Below, piece by piece: positions 1-12,491 of a DNA stretch of 64,000 nt (position 1 is the first letter of the stretch; each line of letters starts with the position of its first letter). The notes under the pieces were generated by a model. It had not been told where the DNA came from, did not search any database, and saw only the letters and a program-made list of their open reading frames with translations. Position numbers and translations under genes: made by a program. Source of the DNA: Panaeolus papilionaceus (lineage: Eukaryota; Basidiomycota; Agaricomycetes; Agaricales); assembly GCA_015501605.1 (NCBI GenBank), contig JADNRZ010000005.1, positions 2,046,001-2,110,000 of the forward strand, given 5' to 3'.

Positions 1-1096
1 CCTGGATCGATTCCGCAATTTATCTCGGTGTCTTCGAAATAGAGCAAGGTAATATGGGTGATGTTGGTCCTTAGTTGACCGAATCGTCAGACAACAGTGC
101 AATTATAGAGGGTACAGTATCCCACCGTCACATGACACACGAATACACAATGACACAGTGAGGTAAAGATTGCACACGCGCACTGGTATACGTGAACGCA
201 CACTTATTATTATGCACGCGTTTTAGTCAATAGGTAGTAGAGATTGTACCTAGAAAAGCATGAGGCCATAGAATGTCTCCGCCAATTAATATCTATGAAA
301 CAATGAAAATATGATGTGTGAAAATGGTCCTTCACAAAAAATCTATTGGCATGCTGCGCAACAACAAGCAACTGCACATATATGAAGCATATACCAAATT
401 TTTCAGTTTAAGCAGGAGTATATGTATCCCAAAACTCAGAGTGAACAGACCAACGGTTCAATGTGTAGATCAAATATAATACAATTTATTATTATGGGAG
501 GACTATGATTGATGCGATCAACCATCGGTTCCAGCCCTATTTTGGCTGGTGTTTCACTCAGTGGGAATGCCATCGAATCGCATCTCACCACCTTTTCTTT
601 ATTTTCTCTTCATCCTCTTTGTTTTCTCCTTAGATATTTGGCATGGGCATTATATGGACTTGTTACTACATGTAGATTTTTTTTTTATGTACTTTCTCTA
701 TGTATTCACACTGTTATTTAATTTATGGATTTTTAGCGTGTCACATGACGGTGACATACTGTATTTACGGCCATTCCATCTCGTCCAGACAGGCTCAACA
801 TACATACCGTTTAACCCGTTGTTGATGGTTCGCTGGTTGTGGAAGTCAATATAGGATAGATTAAGAATAAAATTATGCGCCATTAATTTGCCGCTCTTTG
901 ATGTATATTACATAACCATGTGGGTTCCTTGGGACTTTGTTGCCGAACGCTGTTGGAGCTTTCAAATATACACAATGACTAACACATAATAATGATGTTT
1001 TTCAAATTGTGACAAGCTTTCGAGAGGGTAAAAGGATTTTAAATAGAAAAGAGCTCAGTATCTGAGTCCAAATACTAGCAGCCTGAAGAATCCAAT
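1..1096. other. Intergenic, no gene seen
   Basis: AT-rich sequence downstream of the first GH44 gene. Only short open frames without family resemblance are present. I see no RNA gene or element boundary here. Confidence 0.6.
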
Positions 1097-4000
1097 CTAC
1101 TTCTGTTGGAGGAATACAGCCGTATATGCAGGAACAGCAATATAACTGGCAGATTTAAGAGAGATGGTCGTCTAAAGCAGTCAAGTCAGCACGCCGTGGC
1201 TTCAATGACAGGGCACTCGGAACTTACCTGCCACTTAGCAAGACCAGCGGCACCGCCAAAGTGACGAATGAAGTAGGAACCAGTCGGAACACCAGTAAGA
1301 GCGAACGACTGGACAGCTTTGGGATCCTTGTTGACGATGACCAGTGTAACCTTGTTGTTCTGTGTTCCAGCGTAGACGCCAAAGATGTTGGGGTTGGGGT
1401 TGGTCAGAGTAACCTGGGCACTCCTGCTTCCGAAGTACGTCCCATACCTATTTTTGAAAGAAGACGGCCAATAAGTGGATATGACGAAACAAAAAAAGAA
1501 ATACAAAAAAAAAAAAAAAAGATACAGCACGTACCCACGGTAAAGCCAATATGCTAGACCAACAGGCGAAAGCTCATTTGGGGTGGCCCAGTACTGAGCA
1601 CTATCAAGACCGTACTTTCCGAAGATTCCAAGGGAGTCTACAACAACGAGACCGCCAGAGATGTCTGCTTCGGTGGAGCTCCATTCGCTGATTGACAGCT
1701 TAGTACCTGGGTATATATTGTTTATCATAGTCTTAAAGCGAGGGATAAGGTTGATGTTGTTAGGGTTGGGTTGGTGATTCTCCTGGGGCCCGGTGCCGAC
1801 CCAAGACTCGTCAACATATGTTGGGTCCTATAATGGAAGGTTTTATGAGCGAGGACAGAAAGAAGTAAAAAGGCGATGGATCAAAATTACCCAGAAGCTA
1901 CGAGTAGCACGCAGTCTGAGGGCCTTGTTTTGGTCAGTGTTTGCGCTGGTGTCAGCCTGGAAGTAATAATGGATATCGAGGTAATCCAACAAACGCCTTC
2001 CGGCAGTTTTCTCCGCTTTCTTCATCTCTCCCAAGAACCAAGGCAAGAAGTCAACATTTCCATGGGCCTGAGTGTCGCTCCAGCCAACAGCGCTCGTCCA
2101 GTCTAGATGGGTACCAAATATGAGAACCTACGAGCTCATACCGAAATTGGAGAACTTACAGAACCACCAAGCGCAGGTGGAAGGTGCAGCGACAGCGACA
2201 TCTGGATATACTTCCTTAGCGGCTTTGGAGAATGACACGACCCTTGACAGCTCTTCGGCATATGTGAGGGGGCTGGTTGCGATTGAAGGTCTCAGCACGA
2301 CGATCGGTCAGAATAGGAAGCAGGCGTACTTGGGGTGCATATCCTGGTGAGTGGCATGAACTATTTCAATCTCATTGTCGATCGCGAGGATGTCAGGTTT
2401 ATTCTTCAACCCAGCGAGCCATTTCTTGGCTAATGTCGTGTTCCATGGCGTATAGGCCCTGGTTGGGTCAGCAGGTGGGTTTACTGGAGTACCATCGCTC
2501 CGCGCTCCATTTCCAGCATCTGGTTTATACGGATCGAATTTCTGTTGATCTGCGACTTGTGTGTTAACGAAGGCTCATCGTTCGATCAACATAGATGAGA
2601 CAACATTACCTGGATAGACTGTCTTTGGGTACGAGTAAGATGACGTGTCTTTCGCAACCCAATCGAGACTGTATTGGTGTAGAAGTGTTATAGTCAACCA
2701 GCACTCTTAGGGTGGCAAGTGAGAGTGAAGGCGTACGCGGGAATAGTAACCAAAGCAGCGGAACCAGCACCCTTGACCCATCCAACCCAGTCATCCGCGG
2801 AATCAGTCCCACGGTTCTCAAAGAACCAGTCAGCACCAGCATTCGTGAACCCTCCGAAAGGGTTGTAAGCAGTGACTGCATTGCCTCCCCATCGAGAGTT
2901 GGTGACCCCCAAGTGTTGGATGTAAGCGGCTGAGGTCGGGAAGTTCACCCCGTAGATGAGGGGATTGATGTATGTGCTCACGCCTTGATTGACGCTGGAA
3001 ACGAAATTTGGAAATGATTACGGAAAGAGGGACATAATCATACCTGACACCAGACGCACTTGGAAGAGTGTACGAAAAGGTGGTATTACCGGCACGGATG
3101 GCGAGGCTTCCAGCAGTGAATGGCGTGGCCAAATTGAAATATGTGATACTCTTTGCTGGCGTATCAACAGGGACATATGAGGTATTACCAACAATGCTAA
3201 CAGACTATCAACATAACAAAAGAGGCGTAAATATGCAGGGTAGGCATCGGTGCAAAGGTAATTGTATCTTACCTTCCCGTTCAAGGTAACCTGGACATTG
3301 GACAGGCTGACCTTTCCTTGGGTAGTGACAGCAACAATGCTATTGGTCAACGGTTCGGCGCTTAAAAACAATGGGGTCACAACAAGTTCCTAGAAGCAAA
3401 GAGCATTCGGGTGCATATCCTGAATGGATAAATCGTATAATGCAGCGCTTTCCACATACCTTGACGATAACTACATTGTCGAGGTGATACTAAAATAACT
3501 TGAACATTAGATCGTACTAAAGAAGAGACATCGACTTGCAACTCACACTAGCGCCATTTGCTTGGGCTTGGATACTGACTCGATCCCATTTCCCAGCGCC
3601 CTGAAATGCGTCGAAGTGACTTAGTAAGCTCAATGTTTAGATCTTCGAGTCCCATATACATACCAACTGTCCATCCGTTCCAGGCAAGCTGTTGAAGTCG
3701 ATCGTAAGGGTGGAGAATTTATCAGACGTGACGGTCTTGCTGATCGCGGAGAGAGGAATACTGGGCGATGTGATGCTTTCCGTCGTCGAGTCAAAATAAA
3801 TTTGAATTTCTGGCTGGGATCCCTACAGTCCAGTGTCAGAAACACGCGTAGAAGAGATAGGCTCGGACGACCTACCGCAATGTCGAATCTCAAACCAGCA
3901 TACCCCGAGAAGTTCGTGTCGAGTTTGAGGGATAACGCAGACCAGGCATCGGAGCGAATAGAGGCGGATGTCCCACTGGATCCAGCAACAATGTCTGTTG

Positions 4001-4178
4001 CAGCGAAGTTGACATCTGTGTTCCAGCTCCAGTTTTGCCAGCCTGTGGACAAAGCGTCGTTTATGTAGACACCTATGTCGGAATCAGCACCAGCAACGGA
4101 TGTGACCCTGCTGAGCGTGGCGATGGCTACAAACGCCAAAAGTTGCAGCGTCTTGAATCTAGTGGATAGGAGAAGCAT
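1097..4178 (-). CDS. Secreted glycoside hydrolase family 44 endoglucanase, copy A
   Basis: Predicted secreted endo-beta-1,4-glucanase/xyloglucanase of family GH44, acting on plant cell-wall glucans outside the cell. Fourteen exons (minus strand): 4178-3876, 3822-3664, 3600-3547, 3489-3460, 3389-3273, 3204-3044, 2994-2737, 2668-2610, 2549-2330, 2272-2160, 2102-1891, 1827-1535, 1447-1228, 1171-1097. They sum to 2274 nt, giving 757 aa. The start at 4178 begins a signal peptide (MLLLSTRFKTLQLLAF...VAGA). An in-frame ATG at 4394 lies upstream but would bury the signal. Residues about 30-220 look like a beta-sandwich, carbohydrate-binding-like N-terminal domain (inference). The catalytic part begins around YINPLIYGVNFP and RWGGNAVTAYNP. 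The acid/base Glu fits DNE in AIDNEIE and the nucleophile Glu fits SISEWSS, as expected for GH44. It is the neighbour and paralog of copy B. One intron (1448-1534) carries an A-rich run on the plus strand. Confidence 0.9.
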
Positions 4179-5132
4179 TTCGTAGAATATACTGAGGCCG
4201 TCGAATGGGTTTGAGGCTGGCAGTACACCAACCTGTAACTGGAGGGAATATATGCGTTTCTTTTTGGTCCCGTCCTTCGACATCTCAGCTACGCGGGCAA
4301 AATTCGGTTTATATTTTCCGATAAGTCGAAAGAAGAACCACTGAGTTGTATGACCATCAGTAAATCTCGGCTTTTCGATCACACTAGATTCCAACTCAGA
4401 TGCCCCAACTTCACGAGCTGCCTACAATTGTCTGTCATCATGCGGTAGCTAGAAGATACAAAATTAGGTTTTCCGAGGTGTTCACATCCCGAATAAACCC
4501 CAATTACAAGGGAAGGCGGGGTTTATGGACACCCCGAGCGCTCACACTGGTGGTGGGAACGGTGAGCGGTCCGCGTGTTGTTGGAATCCATTAATATTTT
4601 GTCAGGAGATATTCCTCGGGATTGTTAATGTATGGTTGAGGATTCATGATAATTAAGTAACTTAAAACATATTCTGTGACGGGAAGCAGAACATCACTTA
4701 CTTCTCATCTGTGTTCCAGGGTGGGATTCATGGAATTGATGTCTGGTCAATCGCATCGCGGCACCAGTGGTCCGATCAGCAACGCGAAAAAGCGCCCATT
4801 TCTGCTTAGCATCTCCCTGAGGGTTATATTTTTTAGTTCTGGTCCGTATGGATCAGCGTAGCTGGTAACTGGCTTTGTTACCTTGTACCGGAACAACAGC
4901 TGTCGATTTCGGAGCACACGGCTGAAAGACTGAGGAGTCATGGCCAAGTATGGGTTCGGTAATATCTCGATCGGAGACTCGTATTTTCACTAACGCGTAT
5001 ACATATTCTTGGAGGTTGGGAATTTGCAAAGAAAAGGGCACCCTTTCATGACATTCAGAGTAAAATTATCTTCACGTCACCGATATAGATAAATACACAC
5101 ATGTAAGATTCAGAATAAATGCAGTTTATAAT
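4179..5132. other. Intergenic region between the two GH44 genes
   Basis: Holds the promoter of copy A and the 3' flank of copy B. No convincing gene. Short open frames on both strands lack recognisable domains. Confidence 0.6.
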
Positions 5133-8100
5133 TTACTTCTGCTGTAGGAACAAAGCCGTGTAAGGAGGAACAGCAATGTAGCCAGTGGATTTGAGGGAGA
5201 TGGTTGTCTACAGAAATCAAAGTTAACACACATCGGTTTCCCTTGTATAAATTACTTACCTGCCACTTGGCTACTCCTGCACCGCCGCCAAAGTGACGAA
5301 CGAAATACGAACCAGGGGGGACGCCAGTGAGAGAAAATGATTGCACGGCCTTGGGATCTTTGTTGAGGATAACCAGCGTGGCCTTGTTGTTCTGCGTTCC
5401 CGCAAAGACGCTGAAGATGTCAGGGTTGGGTTTGGTCAAGGTGACCTGAGCGCTCCTGCTGCCGAAATAAGTCCCGTATCTAATAGTACAACGACGTGAG
5501 CGAAAATGCAGATAGGAATTTAAAAAAAATAGCAGATACGAACCCGCGGTACAACCAGAATGCTAAGCCAACGGGCCCAAGTTCGTTGGGTGTCGCCCAA
5601 TATTGAGCACTGTCGAGGCCATATTTCCCGAAGATTCCAAGCATGTCGGCAGTGACGAGACCACCAGTGATATCCTCGTCGTTGGTGGAACTCCATTCAC
5701 TGATGGACAGCTTGGTACCAGGGTAGATGGTGTTGATCATCGTCTTGAACCGCGGAAGGAGGTTAATCTTGGTTGGGTTGGGTTGGTGGTTTTGTTGGGG
5801 CTCGGTGCCAACCCAGGAGTCGTCAACGTATGTTGGATCCTATTAATATAAAAAGGGAAAATGACTTGAGAGATAAACCTTGAGAATGCGATAGTGATAC
5901 ACACCCAAAGACTGCGAGTAGCGCGCAATCTGATCGCTTTCGCCGCATCGGTGTTTGAACTGGTGTCGGCCTGGAAGTAATAATGGATATCAAGGTAGTC
6001 CAAAAGGCGCCTCCCAGCAGTCTTCTCTGCTTTCTTCATTTCGCCCAAGAACCAAGGCAAGAAGTCGACGTTGCCGTGAGCGGCGGTATCATTCCAGCCA
6101 ACAGCGCTGGTCCAGTCTGCGCGGATACGGATGAGCATCACAAGCGTAAACAGAGAAAAACGATTACGCACAGAACCACCATGCACAGGTCGACGGTGCG
6201 GCAACAGCAACCTTAGGGTACACTTCCTTGGCAGCCTTCGCGAATGTTACGACTCTCGAAAGCTCTTCGTCGTAACTCATTGGCCTAATCACAATCAAAA
6301 TTTTGATTAGCCATAGATAAGACATGACAGTGAATAGCGTACTTAGGGTGCATATCCTGGTGGGTTGAGTGTGCAATTTCGATTTCGTTATCGATAGCAA
6401 GGATATCCGGCTTGTTCTTCAAACCAGCAAGCCACTTCTTCGCTAATGTCGTGTTCCATGGGGTGTAGGCTGTTGTTGGGTCGCTGGCTGGCGTAACAGG
6501 CGTACCATCACTGCGAATTCCATTTCCAGCGTCGGGTTTGTACGGGTCAAACCTCTGTTGATCTGATTTTCGGAAGAATTAAAGATTGCCGATTTTTAAT
6601 GTAAGACATTACTTACCTGGATAAAGCGTCTTTGAGTAAGAGTATGACGTGTCGTCCTTGGAAACCCAGTCGAGACTGAAGATTGAGCGACCATTAAATT
6701 AGTATTGCAAAAATAGGATGTAAAAGGAATAGTGGGCGTACGCAGGAACAGTGAGCAAGGCTGAAGAACCAGCACCCTTAACCCATCCAATCCAGTCATC
6801 GGCAGAATCGCTGCCGCGATTCTCAAAGTACCAATCGGCACCGGCGTTTGTGAACCCACCAAAGGGGTTGTAAGCTGTCACCGCATTTCCTCCCCAACGC
6901 GAGTTAGTCACGCCGAGGTGTTGAATATAGGAGGCGGAGGTAGGGAAGTTGACGCCATAGACAAGGGGATTGATGGGCGTACTGATGAATTGGTTGATGC
7001 TGAAATGGGATAGGTTAGGAGTTGAAAAACCCAGTAACGCGGGTTGGATGCTTACTTGACACCGGATGTCTTTGGAAGAGTGTATGAAAAGGTGCTGTTG
7101 CCGGCACGAATGGCGAGGTTTCCGGGGGCAAAAGGTACGGCCAAGTTGAAGTAGGTGATGCTTCTGGCGGGTGTATCGACAGGGACATAGGATGTGTTGC
7201 TGGCAATAGGAATGCGCTATTTGGTGGTATGAGTAATGAAAAAAAAGACCAAGTGTGAGAAATAAGTGTAACAGACTTAATACGTACCTTTCCATTCAGA
7301 GAAACGTGCACATCTGATAGGTTCACTTGTCCCTTGGTCGTGACCGCCACAATGTTGTTGGTCAGCGGTTCTGCACTCAAAAACTCAGGAGTGATGACCA
7401 CTTCCTGAAAGCAAATCACGATTAGAAATCGCAAATTCAAACGCCAGGGACAATGAACCCTTACTTTTACAATAACGACATTATCGAGATGATACTATAT
7501 GTATACGATTAGCGTTTTTAGGTGAGGAGTATAGTTTAATTCTCACAGTGGCGCCATTTCCTTGAGCTTGGATGTTGATTCGATCCCAGTTACCGGCACC
7601 CTGTAGATTGAAGTTAACATAACAGCAAAGAAGAACAAGCAAACTACTGACAAGTTGAGCACCAGTCCCTGGTAAGCTGTTGAAATCAATCAACAGCGAC
7701 GAAAACTTATCAGAAGTGACAGTCTTGCTTATGCTCGACAGCGAAATGGAAGGGGAAGAAAGTCCTTCTGTTGTTGACTCGAAATAGAATTGTATCTCTG
7801 GTTGAGCACCCTATATTTTATACATTAGCAACGCAGGTAAAGATGATACGAATGCATGACATACAGCAATATCAAACCTCAGTCCAGCATAACCAGCGAA
7901 GTTCGTCTCGAGTTTCAGGGATAGTGCAGACCACGCATCAGAGCGAACAGAGAGAGAAGTTCCACTGGATCCCGATACAATGTCCGTTGCGGCAAAGTTT
8001 ACGTCGGTGTTCCAACTCCAATTCTGCCAGCCTTGTCCAAGAGCATCATCGGCGTAAATGCTGATATCTGTATCTGCTCCTGAAACCAGCGCGACCCTGC

Positions 8101-8167
8101 TGAGTGTTGCAATGGCTACGAATGCCAAAAGGCGAAGTGCCTTAAACCTGTGAGACAAGAGAAGCAT
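5133..8167 (-). CDS. Secreted glycoside hydrolase family 44 endoglucanase, copy B
   Basis: Paralog of the GH44 gene downstream, same strand, same role. Fourteen exons: 8167-7865, 7810-7652, 7600-7547, 7494-7465, 7404-7288, 7216-7056, 6999-6742, 6675-6617, 6562-6343, 6284-6172, 6116-5905, 5839-5544, 5479-5260, 5207-5133; total 2277 nt, 758 aa. Every exon has the same length as in copy A except the twelfth, which is one codon longer (STNDEDITGG versus STEADISGG), so the two arose by tandem duplication with full intron conservation. Start chosen at 8167 for the signal peptide MLLLSHRFKALRLLAF; an ATG six codons upstream is possible. Catalytic DNE and SISEWSS glutamates are kept, and the protein ends TALFLQQK like copy A. 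All splice sites seen are GT-AG. The gene looks intact. Confidence 0.9.
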
Positions 8168-8791
8168 TTCAGGACGTATAACCAATCACTAGAAACCCCT
8201 TCAGTTGTGATGCAACTTTCTTTCGGGAGGTCAAAAAGACATTATTCCCTCTGCATTATATATCCTCTCGTTTACACAAGCGACAGCGGGTGCCAGCTCT
8301 TTCAGCGTCACGACGGGCGAAAGTCGGTTCAATCATGGCATCGCTTCAGCATCAAGAAGAACCGTAACTTCGCTTTATTGTGAGCAAATCACCGTCCCAA
8401 TTGAATAAAAGGCATGGAAATGATCCTGTCAGCATGTGGTTAGCGGCTAATTAAATACTTTATAGCACTTCCCTCACCAGATCATAAATCCAGCAGCAAG
8501 ACGACTGTAGATCTTCGGAAGTGACCGATCCCATGCAGTTAAAGAGGATTTGCAAAAATTGAAAAGCGGGGGGTCAGACTAGCATACTAAAGTGTGTGAA
8601 AAGCACATATGATCTTGCACTGGGCTTAAAACTGGAATATTGAATGAGTACACTAAGTGACCGAAATGACGGGGTTGAGGCTAGGACGAAGCACGGGCAC
8701 AGGCACGAGTCGTTGTGATTGAATTTGTCAGCACGGGAAACGCCGATGCGTGGGTCAACAGGAATTGAAGAAAGCCCAACTCTACTTTGTA

Positions 8792-8936
8792 CTATCACCG
8801 ACCAGTACTTCGTTTTAACCAGGACTTCGTGCCGCGTTACGTTTTGGCAGGGAATTTGTCACTCTCGGGAACGAGCTGTCACTTTTCCCCGCTAAATTTC
8901 AAGTTCCGGTTGGAACGAAGTACTGGTCGATGACAG
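8792..8936. mobile_element. Short TIR element (MITE-like), 145 bp
   Basis: The ends, 8792-8814 and 8914-8936, are inverted repeats of 23 bp with two mismatches (left end starts CTATCACCGACCAGTACTTC). Both outer ends are flanked by TA (8790-8791 and 8937-8938), as expected for Tc1/mariner-type insertions. There is no coding capacity. Could alternatively be a chance foldback, but length and the TA pair argue for a MITE. Confidence 0.6.
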
Positions 8937-10550
8937 TATTGCCCCCACATCGACTCGCAGTCGCCACAAACTTCGACGTTAATAATTGAACCAGAATTCG
9001 ACCTGAACACTCCTTGGGTATCGATAACGAATTTGCGTCAGACGTGACGCCGACGCACAAAGAATTCTGTATAGTCATCTAGGCCATGAAAACTGTTGAA
9101 AGGAGAAGTTGGCAGTCAAGTTGCAGATACAATCAAACTCGGCTTAAATATCGAGTTCTTGTTCACTAACCACCCTCTGGCGGTCCGGTCTTGCGGCCCT
9201 TCTATTTCTGTGTACATTTTGCCTCGCCCCATGTTGAAGTCATAAACCTGGCTGTGCCCCTCGAGAAGTATCCCTATTCTCATGATCGAGATGAGCGCGG
9301 TCCGGGTGCTTCATGCCCCTCAAATCACTTGAACGAGAGTTTAAGACCTTTTATTTAAGACTTAAAGGTGCATCTTGTCGCCAAATCAAAGCTTATTTCG
9401 TATTTCTCGCGGAGTAACATTCTATAAACGCTACCGGTCCCACCCCTTGTCCACCAGTCAAGAAGTTGTCGTTTTTATACACTCATCCGAGATTAATAGG
9501 GCATGAACAGTATGCGGATGGGATGGGTTTATAGAGCTCGGGAATGTGGCTTATATCCGTTCATTCATTCCACAGAAAACTGATAGTATGGATATCAGTA
9601 AGCATTCTATGATTCTGTGAGACCAATGCTCGAAGTAATCAACGTCCACAATAGAATGGTACAATATTGTATTCCTATGAGATAATATTCCGAAACGCGG
9701 CACAACCGACATACTTGTCAATGGCAATTATCCCTTGTATCCTAGTAGGCAAACCAGCCCTCATTGTAGGCAGGTGACTGAAAATTGTGTGTGGGCGTCT
9801 GATTGGGATTATCCGAGTGCTTCGATTCCCATTATGCCGAATGGGCGACAGCTCAGATCATCTTCTCTTGACTCCACTATGGCCGCGATCATCACTGCAC
9901 TGGAGAGTGACGACTTGAAACCAGTTGGCGGGCCGCTTTCCACCAAACACTCAACTTGAGGTTGCAACTGAGAGGCTGGGGTGAACTATTGGATGCCCGT
10001 CAGCCATCCTTGCAACTAGGCCTGAAATTTAAGCGTTGACTCAAATTTTACCATCGGGTTCTCTTCGATAGTTTAATTTTCCGGAGGCATACGGATGCAA
10101 TCGAGCTATTAGCCTTTTTGTAATATCCATATGAAGGGTTCAAGTGCGCGCGGGGTAGGCAAATCCACTCTAAATCCTCAAAACAAGCATGAGGTACCAC
10201 GGCAAATAGAAATCACCCTTAAATTTGCCTTCTCCACCCATGAAACTTGTGGTGTTTGTTTGAGCACTGCTCGAACATATGATACAAGGCTTTCTGTTTA
10301 AATGGGCATTGTAATTCATGAGCTATTCAACGTTGTAACACTGACGGCCCGTGTACTCTAACTCACCTCATCTCCTGCGATCGTTCGGCTTTCGAAGACA
10401 GATGCTCCTCATAATGTGATCTGTGATTGTCTTCTTCATAATCTACCCTGCATATCAAGCGATGTCACTATGTACATAGTGGTGAAACAGTCCGGCCCGC
10501 TTGCATGGTGTTTGCTGCTTCGTCCTCCGTGCATTTTCCGCTCTTCGAAG

Positions 10551-10558
10551 TATATAAA
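10551..10558 (+). promoter_or_regulatory. TATA box of the pectate lyase gene
   Basis: TATATAAA lies 79 bp upstream of the chosen ATG, a usual spacing for a short 5' leader in this window. Confidence 0.6.
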
Positions 10559-10629
10559 CACCCCTAGGTCTTGTTGGAGGGATCAGCAACAGCGTCTTTT
10601 TTGAAACAAACCTCTCCAGCATCATCCAA

Positions 10630-11943
10630 ATGAAGTGGATATTCTCTGTCCTTGCTATTGCACTATTCTCCGTTGTTTCGGTATGTTCGCACCCATTCGG
10701 AGCTCAAGTCTGATTGGCGCCGAACTCATCTAACCACTTGGCTGTTTGCAGGGAACTCCTCTCGAAAAGCGTGCAGGACCCAACGATACGGCAAACCTCG
10801 GCTATGCTACCACTAATGGAGGGTATGTTACCACAATGATGTCAAATGACACACATGCTAATCTTTAATTACCACGCAGTACATCTGGAGGTTCCGGTGG
10901 AACAGTAACCACTGTCAGCACTCTCGCTGCCCTCACCTCTGCAGTATCAGGAACTGGCAAGAAAGTTGTCATCATCTCTGGTTAGTATTTTGCGCTCGTT
11001 GCACGTTTAACATCTTTTCTTATGCGTGACACTGCTTTATCAAGGCACTATCACCGGTAACACCGTTGTCCGAGTTGGAAGCAACACTTCCGTTCTGGGA
11101 AAATCGGGCGCTAGTGAGCTTAAAGTCTTCCATCAGACACCCGAGATTTTCAATACTAACATGGTCAATAGCTCTCAACGGTGTCGGTCTCCGCGTTCTC
11201 GACGCATCGAACGTCATCATCCGTAACCTCAAGATCACCAAGGTTTTGGCTGATGCTGGTGACGCTATTGGCATTCAGAACGCCTCGAAGATCTGGGTTG
11301 ACCACGTCGACCTCTCCAGTGACCTCTCTCATGACAAGGACTAGTGCGTGATTCTTTCAGACTCTGCTTTACATTTACTGAAAAGACCTTCCATTCAGCT
11401 ATGACGGTCTTCTCGACATTACTCACGGCTGCACTGAGGTCACAGTCAGCTACTGCAAGCTTCACGATCATTACAAGGGCTCCCTCGTCGGACACTCAGA
11501 CAGCAACGGATCCGAAGACACCAAGATCACTGTCACCTACGCTTTCAACGTCTTCTCTAATATCAACTCTCGTACACCCTCCTTCCGCTTCGGCAAGGGT
11601 CACATCTACAACAACCTCTTCGAGAACAACGGCGATGGCATCAACACCCGCGTTGGTAAGTGATCATACAAAATTTCCAGTAAAACTTGAGCAATTACTA
11701 ACTACGTCTTCTTCATATACAGGCGCTCAGCTCCTCGTAGAGAATAACCTCTTCTCAGGTTGCAAGAAACCCCTTTATTCCACTGACGGCGGCTACGCTG
11801 TTGCTCGCGGAAATGACTTCGGCGGAGTCGCTAACACTGCTCCCAACGGCAGTCTCACCAGCGTCCCCTACAGCTACAGCCTTGTCTCCAGCGGCAGCGT
11901 TCGCTCGTCCGTCAGCGGCGCCGGTGCCACGTTGTCCTTCTAA
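10630..11943 (+). CDS. Secreted pectate lyase, polysaccharide lyase family 1
   Basis: Cleaves de-esterified pectin by Ca-dependent beta-elimination, outside the cell. Seven exons: 10630-10680, 10752-10822, 10880-10980, 11045-11113, 11172-11343, 11399-11655, 11723-11943; 942 nt, 313 aa, all GT-AG. The start opens a signal peptide (MKWIFSVLAIALFSVVSG) followed by LEKR, a likely Kex2-type processing site. PL1 hallmarks are visible: DAIGIQNASKIWVDHVDLSS, the DGLLDITHG acidic motif, VTVSYCKLHDHYKGSLVGHSD, and RTPSFRFGKGHIYNN, which carries the catalytic-type arginine. It ends with a Ser/Gly/Ala-rich tail. The length fits the compact fungal PL1 enzymes. No lesion seen. Confidence 0.93.
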
Positions 11944-12386
11944 ATGGCTTCTGGACTGGTAGTTGACATACGTGTAGAAAAAATAACTATATGAGCAGGG
12001 AATTGTTTTGTACACGATACCTTCATGTCTCTTTGAATGACAAGCTCCTCTTCCATGCTTTCTTGGCTGACAAGTGGCTCCCCATAAGGGATTGCAATGA
12101 TTTGCATCCTGATGGCCCTGCTATCACCTTGCCCTTGGCGTGGGGTTTGACCTTGTGGCAGACACTGGAAGGAGCCTTCCGGTTTGAAGCTGAAAGATGG
12201 TCGTCCTCGTTCCAGGGTCTAGATCTGGTCTGAAATAACCGACAGGCAAACCATAAGTAAAAATAAGTACAGCAATTTCTTCGAGGTTAAAGGCTACAAT
12301 CAGTTGGGCCAGAGTCCGCTTCGAACCCTCATAACGTCGGATCGATTCCTGCGTAACATTGAAACCAATTGTCAGTGCATTACATG
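11944..12386. other. Intergenic, 3' flank of pectate lyase
   Basis: No gene signal. Contains the 3' untranslated region of the pectate lyase and the upstream flank of the tRNA gene. Confidence 0.5.
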
Positions 12387-12491
12387 GACCCCCTAGCTCA
12401 GTGGTAGAGTATGAGATTCCAGTGATCGTTGACCTTCCAGTCAAAGGTTCGTTGCTTCCTCAGGGTCATCCGTTCAATCCGGGTGGGGGTC
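12387..12491 (+). tRNA. tRNA-Trp (CCA) with an intron
   Basis: The acceptor stem GACCCCC (12387-12393) pairs fully with GGGGGTC (12485-12491). The D arm GCTC-AGTGGTA-GAGT and the T arm ATCCG-TTCAATC-CGGGT fold normally and contain A- and B-box sequences. The anticodon loop reads TT-CCA-G, giving Trp. About 33 extra bases follow position 37, where eukaryotic nuclear tRNA introns sit. The anticodon stem TGAGA/CCTCA has one A-C mismatch at the loop end, so the precise splice position is uncertain. A glycine (UCC) reading would need a shifted loop and is less likely. Confidence 0.75.

Larger units (their letters stand above)
8168..10629. other. Long intergenic region between GH44 copy B and pectate lyase
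   Basis: Divergent promoter interval of about 2.4 kb. It contains one short TIR element (8792-8936) and a TATA box for the pectate lyase near its right end. No further coding signal supported. Confidence 0.55.

Noticed and set aside
4179..4394. Upstream in-frame ATG of GH44 copy A (72 extra residues)
   Set aside because: It would place the signal peptide internally; copy B lacks the extension.
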